Origin: JAEMQF01 sp963791595
GTDB taxonomy: Bacteria > Pseudomonadota > Gammaproteobacteria > Burkholderiales > Burkholderiaceae_C
Direction: 5' to 3'
NCBI GenBank assembly: GCA_963791595.1
Contig: CAWBTF010000011.1
Span: 62,001-126,000 of the forward strand
DNA length: 64,000 bases
The notes beneath the pieces were generated by a model, which made no database searches, was not told the origin of the DNA, and saw only the letters and a list, made by a program, of their open reading frames with translations. This document shows, piece by piece, positions 58,193 through 64,000 of this stretch (the stretch's first letter is position 1; each line of letters starts with the position of its first letter). The position numbers and the translations under genes are program-made.

Positions 58193-58255
58193 TTGCTTTA
58201 GAAGCCTAGCCATCGCGGCCACCGCCGCTGCACCTTACTGCGACAGGAAGTCCAA

Positions 58256-59392
58256 ATGGAAAGAGACCAAGCCTCCAAGTTCGTCAACGATCTTCTGCGC
58301 CTGATGGTGACGCGTGGTGGCTCGGACCTCTTTTTAACGGTCGACTTCCCGCCGGCGATCAAGGTCGACGGCAAAGTCACCAAGGTCTCGCCGCAGCCGC
58401 TGACCGGCCAGCACACGATGGCGCTGGCGCGCTCGGTGATGAACGACAAACAGGCGGCCGAGTTCGAAAAGACCAAAGAGTGCAACTTCGCGATCGCACC
58501 GCAAGGCGTCGGGCGCTTTCGCGTGAATGCCTTCATTCAGCAGGGCCACGTGGGTCTCGTGTTGCGAACCATTCCGCAGGTGCTGCCCACGATCGACAGC
58601 ATGAACCTGCCGCAGATCCTGAAAGACGTATCGCTCACCAAACGCGGCCTGGTGATCTTCGTCGGCGCCACCGGTTCGGGCAAGAGCACGTCGCTGGCGG
58701 CGATCGTCGACCATCGCAATGAAAACTCCTACGGCCACATCATCACGATCGAGGATCCCGTCGAGTTCGTGCACATGCACAAGAACTGCGTGATCACGCA
58801 GCGCGAAGTCGGCATCGACACCGACGGCTGGGGCACGGCGCTGAAGAACACCTTGCGTCAGGCGCCGGACGTGATCCTGATGGGCGAGATTCGCGATCGC
58901 GAAACGATGGAACACGCGGTCGCGTTCGCCGAAACCGGCCACCTCTGCCTGGCAACCCTGCACGCCAACAGCTCCAACCAGGCACTGGACCGCATCATCA
59001 ACTTCTTCCCCGAGGAACGCCGATCGCAGCTTCTGATGGACTTGGCGCTCAATCTGAAGGCGCTGATCTCGCAGCGCCTCTTGCCTCGCCAGGAGGGCAA
59101 AGGCCGCGTCGCCGCGGTGGAAATCCTGCTGAACACGCCGTTGATCTCGGACCTGATCAACAAGGGCGAAGTGACCGAACTCAAGGAGCTGATGAAACGC
59201 TCGCGCGAACTCGGCATGCAGACCTTCGACCAAGCGCTGTTCGATCTCTACGAAAACAATCTCGTGACGTACAACGACGCCGTGCGCAATGCCGACTCGG
59301 TGAACGACCTGCGCCTGCAAATCAAGCTGCACAGCCGGCGCGCGCGCAACCCCGACCTGGCGGCGGGCACCGAGCACCTGACAATCGTCTGA
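58256..59392 (+). CDS. pilU: Type IV pilus PilT-like ATPase PilU
   Basis: PilU is the accessory retraction ATPase that works with PilT. The 378-residue protein has SDLFLTVDFPPAIKVDG at the N-terminus, Walker A GATGSGKST at 137-145, the Asp box TIEDPVEFVHMHKNC and APDVILMGEIRDRETM. The C-terminus after residue 330 is longer than PilT's, as expected. It follows pilT after 64 bp, the usual pilT-pilU pair. Confidence 0.96.
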   Translation: MERDQASKFVNDLLRLMVTRGGSDLFLTVDFPPAIKVDGKVTKVSPQPLTGQHTMALARSVMNDKQAAEFEKTKECNFAIAPQGVGRFRVNAFIQQGHVGLVLRTIPQVLPTIDSMNLPQILKDVSLTKRGLVIFVGATGSGKSTSLAAIVDHRNENSYGHIITIEDPVEFVHMHKNCVITQREVGIDTDGWGTALKNTLRQAPDVILMGEIRDRETMEHAVAFAETGHLCLATLHANSSNQALDRIINFFPEERRSQLLMDLALNLKALISQRLLPRQEGKGRVAAVEILLNTPLISDLINKGEVTELKELMKRSRELGMQTFDQALFDLYENNLVTYNDAVRNADSVNDLRLQIKLHSRRARNPDLAAGTEHLTIV

Positions 59393-59405
59393 AGGTTCGT
59401 GCCGC

Positions 59406-60299
59406 ATGTCGATCAAGCACTACGACCCGGTCGCCCCGCACCGCGTGGCCTTCATCGGTCTGGGCGTGATGGGCTATCCGATGGCGGGGCACCTGGCGCG
59501 CGCCGGCCACCAGGTCGCGGTCTACAACCGCACTCGCGCGAAAGCGGACGCCTGGGTGGCCGAGTACGGCGGCGTGGCCGCCTCAACGCCCAAGGCCGCC
59601 GCGCAGGGCGCGGCGATCGTCTTCACATGCGTCGGCAACGATGCCGATCTGCGCAGCGTCGTGCTCGGCGACAGCGGCGCGCTGGCCGGGCTGCGCAGCG
59701 GCGCGGTGATCGTCGATCACACCACGGCCTCGGCTGAGGTAGCGCGTGAACTCAGCGCACTCGCGGCCGCGCGCGGCGTCGCCTTCATCGATGCCCCCGT
59801 GTCGGGCGGCAACATCGGCGCCGTGAACGGCGCGCTGACGGTGATGTGCGGCGGCGAGGTTTCGGCGTTCGACTCGATCCGCCCGGTGGCGCTGGCCTTT
59901 GCCAAGGCAGTCACGCGTGTCGGCGAGAGCGGCGCGGGCCAACTGGCCAAGATGGTGAATCAGACCGCGATCGCCGGGCTGCTGCAAGGCTTGTCCGAGG
60001 CGATTGCGTTCGGCGAAAAGGCGGGCCTGGACATGAAGCTCGTGCTCGAAGTCATCGGCAAAGGCGCGGCGCAGAGCTGGCAGCTCGAGAACCGCGGCCC
60101 GACGATGATCGACAGGCGTTTCGACTTCGGTTTCGCCGTCGACTTGATGCGCAAGGATCTGGGCTTGGTCTTTGATGAAGCGCGGCGCAACGGCGCGCGC
60201 CTGCCCGTGACGGCACTCGTCGACCAGTTCTACGCCGACGTGCAGGCCCAGGGTGGAAACCGGCTCGACACGTCGAGCCTGATCAAGCGTCTGCGATAG
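59406..60299 (+). CDS. Beta-hydroxyacid dehydrogenase (3-hydroxyisobutyrate dehydrogenase family)
   Basis: This is an NAD(P)-dependent dehydrogenase of the 3-hydroxyisobutyrate/tartronate semialdehyde reductase family. The 297-residue protein has the cofactor motif AFIGLGVMGYPMAGHLARAG, the substrate loop FIDAPVSGGNIGAVNGALTV, and the catalytic Lys182 in GAGQLAKMVNQ. Family members act on 3-hydroxyisobutyrate, tartronate semialdehyde, succinic semialdehyde or glyoxylate; the substrate here is not decided by sequence. It lies 13 bp after pilU, possibly by read-through, with no obvious functional link to pili. Confidence 0.88.
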   Translation: MSIKHYDPVAPHRVAFIGLGVMGYPMAGHLARAGHQVAVYNRTRAKADAWVAEYGGVAASTPKAAAQGAAIVFTCVGNDADLRSVVLGDSGALAGLRSGAVIVDHTTASAEVARELSALAAARGVAFIDAPVSGGNIGAVNGALTVMCGGEVSAFDSIRPVALAFAKAVTRVGESGAGQLAKMVNQTAIAGLLQGLSEAIAFGEKAGLDMKLVLEVIGKGAAQSWQLENRGPTMIDRRFDFGFAVDLMRKDLGLVFDEARRNGARLPVTALVDQFYADVQAQGGNRLDTSSLIKRLR

Positions 60300-60346
60300 A
60301 GGTAGACAGCCATCGCCGGCACGACCGTGTCGCGCCCCGGGCCGCG

Positions 60347-60976
60347 CTACTTCGGCGCGGGTTTGGGCTGAATCTCGGCGAGCTCGGCAGGGCTCAGAAT
60401 CTCGAACACTCGCACCACCTTGACCACGCCGGTCACGCCGCGCGCCACGTTCGCGGCCTGCGTCGCCTCGGCTTCCGAGACGCGCCCCATCATGTAGACG
60501 ATGCCGCGTTCGGTCACCACCTTGATCGAATTCGCGTAAAGGCCTTTCGAGTCGACGATGCTGGCCTTGACCTTGGCGGACAGCAGCAGATCGTTGGAGC
60601 GCACGTTGAGCGACGCCGATCCCATCACCGCCAGCTCATTGAAGACGCTGCGAACGTTGTCGACCCGAGCCGCCGCCTGTTCGACCGCTGCCTTGTCGGA
60701 CTCGGTGGCCACGTCGCCTGTGAGCAGCACCAGCCGGTTGTAGCTGGTCACCGTGACCTTGCCGCGCTCGCCCAGCAGCTCGCGGATCCGCGTCCCGGCC
60801 TTGGTCTCGATCAGCTGGTCTTCGAGCTGGGTGGCGGAGCTTCTGCGATCGGTCGCAACCATCGTGCCGCCGACCACCGCGCCGCCGAGCAACAGGGCCT
60901 GGCATCCGGCCAGGTTGACAACTCCCAGCAGACAGGCCAGCGCGAGCAGCGCGCCACGCGAGAATGCGCTCTTCAT
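60347..60976 (-). CDS. dolP: Dual BON-domain outer-membrane lipoprotein DolP (YraP)
   Basis: DolP supports outer-membrane integrity and BAM function and binds anionic phospholipids near division sites in E. coli. The 209-residue protein has a lipobox VVNLAGCQALLL with Cys25 as the lipidation site. Two BON domains follow (about 47-115 and 125-195), each with the usual Gly/hydrophobic pattern, for example TSYNRLVLLTGDVATESDKA and TERGIVYMMGRVSEAEAT. The start at 60976 overlaps the diaA stop by 4 bp. The yraN-diaA-dolP order matches E. coli. Confidence 0.88.
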   Translation of the reverse strand: MKSAFSRGALLALACLLGVVNLAGCQALLLGGAVVGGTMVATDRRSSATQLEDQLIETKAGTRIRELLGERGKVTVTSYNRLVLLTGDVATESDKAAVEQAAARVDNVRSVFNELAVMGSASLNVRSNDLLLSAKVKASIVDSKGLYANSIKVVTERGIVYMMGRVSEAEATQAANVARGVTGVVKVVRVFEILSPAELAEIQPKPAPK

Positions 60977-61581
60977 GGTTCTTCCTGTTCGCCGAGCAAT
61001 TGGTTGTCCACTGCATCGCACAGGCAGTGCAGCGTCAGGATGTGCACTTCCTGAATTCGGGCGGTACGCTCGTGCGGCACGCAGATGTGCACGTCGGTGT
61101 CGAGCAGCATCTCTCGGATCTTGCCGCCGCCGCGACCGGTCAGCGCGACGATGCTCATTTCCTTGGCATGAGCGGCTTGCACCGCCGCGATCACATTCGC
61201 CGAATTGCCGCTCGTGCTGATCGCGATCAACACATCGCCGGGTGCGCCCAGGGCTTCGACCTGCTTGGAGAAGATCGCATTGAAGGAATAGTCGTTGCCG
61301 ATCGCCGTGATGATCGACGTGTCGGTCGTCAGCGCGATCGCCGCCAGGCCGGGGCGCTCGCGCTCGAAGCGGCCGATGAACTCGGCGGCGAAGTGTTGTG
61401 CGTCGCTGGCCGAACCACCGTTGCCGCAGGCCAGCACTTTCCCGCCGCTGGTGATGCACGCCACCAGCACGCCCACCGCTTGTGCAATCGGCCGCGCCAG
61501 CATTTCGGCGGCGGCGTACTTGAGATCGGCGCTGTCGAAAAACTGTTGTTGAATTCGCTGCTCGAGCATGGGCGCGATCAT
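60973..61581 (-). CDS. diaA: SIS-domain protein DiaA (GmhA-like)
   Basis: This is a 202-residue SIS-domain protein of the GmhA/DiaA group. In E. coli DiaA binds DnaA and promotes timely replication start; GmhA makes heptose phosphate for LPS. The fold shows CGNGGSASDAQHFAAEFIGR and the ISTSGNSANVIAAVQAAHAK sugar-phosphate loop. Sequence alone does not separate the two, but its place between yraN and dolP supports DiaA. The start is either 61581 or the next in-frame ATG at 61569. It overlaps dolP by 4 bp. Confidence 0.8.
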   Translation of the reverse strand: MIAPMLEQRIQQQFFDSADLKYAAAEMLARPIAQAVGVLVACITSGGKVLACGNGGSASDAQHFAAEFIGRFERERPGLAAIALTTDTSIITAIGNDYSFNAIFSKQVEALGAPGDVLIAISTSGNSANVIAAVQAAHAKEMSIVALTGRGGGKIREMLLDTDVHICVPHERTARIQEVHILTLHCLCDAVDNQLLGEQEEP

Positions 61582-61623
61582 AGGCCACGCGGGGAGGCCC
61601 CCGCACCTTTGCGGGCTTGCGGG

Positions 61624-61998
61624 CTACGCCGCGTCAAACGCGGCGCGCAGCCACTCCAGCGTGGACCCGTCGATCGCGACGACATCGAAGCGGCAGGGAG
61701 GCAGGGCACTGAGTGTCGCCAGAAAGTGGCGCGCCGCGAACACGATGCGGGCGCGCTTGGCCGCGCCGATGCTCGCCGCAGCCCCGCCTTGCGCAACGCC
61801 CGAACGCTGCCGCACTTCCACGAACACCAGCGTGCCATCGGGCTCGCGCATCACGAGGTCGATCTCGCCGCCGCGCGCCCTCGGGCCGCGCGCGACCCGA
61901 TAATTGCGCCGCACGAGGCGCAAGCCGTGTTGCTGCAAGTGCGCCAGCGCCCGTGCCTCGCCGGCGTCACCGGCCTGTTTGTTCGTGCCGTTCACCAT
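61624..61998 (-). CDS. yraN: YraN-family endonuclease-like protein
   Basis: YraN proteins are small, widely conserved and carry a PD-(D/E)xK-type nuclease-like core of uncertain biological role. The 124-residue protein has GDAGEARALAHLQQHGLRLV, ARGGEIDLVMREPD and LVFVEVRQRSG. The last residue of the core (Arg instead of Lys in EVK) is a known variant in the family. ATG at 61998 gives the usual N-terminus. It is divergent from rsmI, with 66 bp between starts, as in many proteobacteria. Confidence 0.88.
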   Translation of the reverse strand: MVNGTNKQAGDAGEARALAHLQQHGLRLVRRNYRVARGPRARGGEIDLVMREPDGTLVFVEVRQRSGVAQGGAAASIGAAKRARIVFAARHFLATLSALPPCRFDVVAIDGSTLEWLRAAFDAA

Positions 61999-62064
61999 TT
62001 GCTTCGGCTTGACTCGAAGAACCCTTGCCGGGTCTGCAGACCCGCCCCCCCGCCCTTCGCCCCG

Positions 62065-62988
62065 ATGCCCAGCCTGAATGCCTCGTTGATGTTGCAAGCG
62101 GCCGCAAGCGCCTCGGGCGGCCAGGATTACCCGAGTGCTTCACTGTACGTCGTGGCCACACCGATCGGCAATCTGGCCGACCTGAGCTATCGCGCGGTTC
62201 ATGTGCTGTCGCTGGTCGACGCGATTGCCTGCGAAGACACGCGCCACACCGCCGGGCTGCTGCAAAGCCTGGGTTTGTCGAAACCGCTGCTCGCCTTGCA
62301 TCAGCACAATGAAGCGCAAGCGGCCGCGGCAGTGATCGCTCGACTGGCCCATGGCGAGCGCATCGCCTATGTCAGTGACGCCGGCACGCCGGCCGTCAGC
62401 GACCCGGGCGCCGTGCTCGTTGCCGCCGTCACTGCGGCAGGTTTTCGTTGTGTGCCGGTGCCCGGGGCCAGCAGCGTCGCAGCGGCGTTGAGTGTGGCCG
62501 GTGACAGCGGCGGAGCTGGGTACAAATTCCTCGGATTCCCACCGGCGCGCGGCGCCTCGCGCTCGCAGTGGATCGAGCAAGCTGCCGCCGATGAGGCGAC
62601 CCAGGTGCTGCTCGAGGCGCCGCACAGGATCGTCGACCTGGCCGATGCCTTGGCCAAGGCGTGCGCGGCACGGCGCCTGACGCTCGGCCGCGAACTCACC
62701 AAGCAGTTCGAGACCGTGGTCACGCTGGCCGCCGCCGACCTGCCGGGCTGGCTGCACGCCGATCCGAATCGTCTGCGCGGCGAATTCGCGATCGTCATCC
62801 ACGCGTTCACCGCGGTGCGCGGCGACCCGCAGGCGGCTCAGGACGATGCGTTGCTGCGCACGTTGCTCGCCGAGCTGCCGCTCAAGCAGGCGGTGGCGCT
62901 GGCCGCGAAGCTGAGCTCGCAACCGCGCAACGCCCTTTACGAACGGGCGCTGGCATTGAAGGCTGAGGTGTCTACCAAGGATCAATGA
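62065..62988 (+). CDS. rsmI: 16S rRNA C1402 2'-O-methyltransferase RsmI
   Basis: RsmI methylates the ribose of C1402 in 16S rRNA. The 307-residue protein belongs to the tetrapyrrole methylase fold: LYVVATPIGNLADLSYRAV with the GN motif, AIACEDTRHTAGLL, the HQHNE block, YVSDAGTPAVSDPG and GFPPARGASR. The start at 62065 adds about 22 residues before the conserved core; the Met at 62089 is possible. It is divergent from yraN. Its 3' end overlaps the convergent carboxylase gene by 17 bp. Confidence 0.93.
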   Translation: MPSLNASLMLQAAASASGGQDYPSASLYVVATPIGNLADLSYRAVHVLSLVDAIACEDTRHTAGLLQSLGLSKPLLALHQHNEAQAAAAVIARLAHGERIAYVSDAGTPAVSDPGAVLVAAVTAAGFRCVPVPGASSVAAALSVAGDSGGAGYKFLGFPPARGASRSQWIEQAAADEATQVLLEAPHRIVDLADALAKACAARRLTLGRELTKQFETVVTLAAADLPGWLHADPNRLRGEFAIVIHAFTAVRGDPQAAQDDALLRTLLAELPLKQAVALAAKLSSQPRNALYERALALKAEVSTKDQ

Positions 62989-64000
62989 AACGCCGGCTGC
63001 CCGCGCCGCGCCGCGCCGACGCAAGACCCAAGGCCAGCCACTCGCGCGTGGCCGCCGGGTCGATGACGGAGTCGATTTCCAGCGTGGCCGCCATGTTGAT
63101 GGCCTTGCCGGCGGTGTACTGGCGGGCCACCAGCTCCTGGTACAGCGCGTCGCGCTCGGCGCCTGCCCGTACGGCTTCGAGTTCCTTGCGGTAGCCCAAG
63201 CGCACCGCGCCTTCCAGGCCCATGCCGCCGAACTCGCCGCTCGGCCATGCGGCGGTGGCCAAGGTGGCGTGAAAGCCGCCGCCCGTCATCGCCATCGCGC
63301 CCAGACCGTAACCCTTGCGCAGCACCACCGCGAGCAGCGGCACGCTCAATTGCGCACCCACCACGAACATGCGGCTCACGTGGCGCACCTGGGCCCGGGT
63401 CTCGATCTCCGGCCCGACCATGAAGCCGGGTGTGTCCACGAGCGAGATGATGGGCAGGCCGAAAGAGTCGCACAACTGCATGAAGCGCGCCGCCTTGTCG
63501 GCCGCGTCGGCATCGATCGCGCCGCCCAGGTGCACCGGGTTGCTGGCCATCAGCCCGATCGCACGGCCTTTGATGCGCGCAAGTGCGGTGAAGATCCCCA
63601 CGCCGAACCCGGCGCGCAGCTCAAGTAACGAGTCTTCGTCGGCGAGCAGCCGCATCACGCGGCGCATGTCGTAGACGCGCACCCGGTTCTCGGGCAGGGC
63701 TTCGCGCAGGGCGGTTTGGTCGGCGGCGGGCCATCCCGGGTTCACCATCTCCGTGTCGGCGGCCGAGGCGCCGACCGCAGGTCCGCTTGCGCCGCCGCCG
63801 CCCGCCGCAGCCTCGCCTGCCGCACCTTGCGCGAGGGCCGGTGCCGCGCCGTGGCCCTGAAAGAATGCCAGGTAGCGCCGCGCGACCCGCACCGCCTGCG
63901 CTTCGTCGTCCACCAGCACATCGATCACGCCATTGCGGTGCTGCACGTCGCTGGGCCCGATTCTCTCCGGCGCAAAGGCACCGAGCCCACCGCCTTCCAC
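62972..64000 (-). CDS. Acyl-CoA carboxylase carboxyltransferase subunit, 5' end cut off
   Basis: This is a biotin-dependent carboxyltransferase of the propionyl-/acetyl-CoA carboxylase beta type. Within the 342 visible residues are a Gly-rich crotonase-fold segment with ASNPVHLGGAIDADAADKAA, FGLPIISLVDTPGFMVGPE, VVLRKGYGLGAMAMTGG and the final SRRFIDPW. An Ala/Gly-rich linker at about residues 50-85 separates two parts of the chain. The upstream part runs past the window edge, so the start, and any fusion to a biotin carboxylase, cannot be seen. The acyl-CoA substrate is unknown. The stop codon lies inside the 3' end of rsmI. Confidence 0.85.
   Translation of the reverse strand: MEGGGLGAFAPERIGPSDVQHRNGVIDVLVDDEAQAVRVARRYLAFFQGHGAAPALAQGAAGEAAAGGGGASGPAVGASAADTEMVNPGWPAADQTALREALPENRVRVYDMRRVMRLLADEDSLLELRAGFGVGIFTALARIKGRAIGLMASNPVHLGGAIDADAADKAARFMQLCDSFGLPIISLVDTPGFMVGPEIETRAQVRHVSRMFVVGAQLSVPLLAVVLRKGYGLGAMAMTGGGFHATLATAAWPSGEFGGMGLEGAVRLGYRKELEAVRAGAERDALYQELVARQYTAGKAINMAATLEIDSVIDPAATREWLALGLASARRGAGSRRFIDPW

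Noticed and set aside
60964..62064. Long in-frame extension upstream of rsmI
   Set aside because: It is antisense to diaA and yraN, both well supported; RsmI similarity begins only after 62065.

Overview
The window looks like a GC-rich chromosome segment from a betaproteobacterium of the order Burkholderiales, probably in the Rubrivivax/Leptothrix/Ideonella neighbourhood. That placement rests on gene content and order (pilMNOPQ next to aroK-aroB and gltBD, an mla operon that includes mlaA, groESL beside ubiA, a msrPQ pair, cyaY/lysA/ponA). It was not tested with a tree. I see no rRNA, tRNA, CRISPR array, prophage or intact insertion sequence. Almost everything is chromosomal housekeeping, catabolic or type IV pilus (T4P) machinery.

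Region 1 (1-16.5 kb) is mainly catabolism: a cut-off SDR oxidoreductase, ureidoglycolate lyase, a DAO-family FAD oxidoreductase, and a five-gene ydcS-ydcT-ydcU-ydcV-patD operon for putrescine/aminoaldehyde uptake and oxidation in the E. coli gene order, with a convergent LysR regulator. After these come a methyltransferase, a cupin protein, 4-hydroxybenzoate hydroxylase (pobA), a MetE-like protein, nicotinate phosphoribosyltransferase (pncB) and lptM-lysA.

Region 2 (16.7-29 kb) holds frataxin (cyaY), penicillin-binding protein 1A, and the divergent pilMNOPQ operon for the T4P alignment complex and secretin. An Ig-like lipoprotein gene and aroK-aroB follow. The stretch 24.19-25.50 kb is unusual: pilQ and the lipoprotein gene change reading frame at least six times, although each fragment still reads as good family sequence.

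Region 3 (28.9-36.1 kb) has a RAYT-like protein without its HUH histidines, a small palindromic element, and glutamate synthase gltBD. gltD carries two compensating frame changes.

Region 4 (36.4-45.1 kb) is a tightly coupled T4P tip operon: a PilE-like pilin, fimT, pilV, pilW, pilX, a large PilY1 and a TonB-like protein. Together with pilM-Q and pilT/pilU (57-59 kb) this supplies much of a T4P system. The pilB/pilC/pilD assembly genes are not in the window.

Region 5 (45.2-64 kb) holds mlaFEDACB (outer-membrane lipid asymmetry), msrPQ (periplasmic methionine sulfoxide repair), a cytochrome c4, engB, and groESL with a clear CIRCE operator. It continues with ubiA, yggS-proC, pilT-pilU, a beta-hydroxyacid dehydrogenase, yraN-diaA-dolP divergent from rsmI, and the cut-off end of an acyl-CoA carboxylase gene.

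I found no convincing wholly new multi-gene system. The best leads are the elaborated T4P cluster (Ig-like lipoprotein after pilQ, beta-rich modules in PilY1, a coupled TonB-like protein) and the degenerate RAYT with its palindromes.
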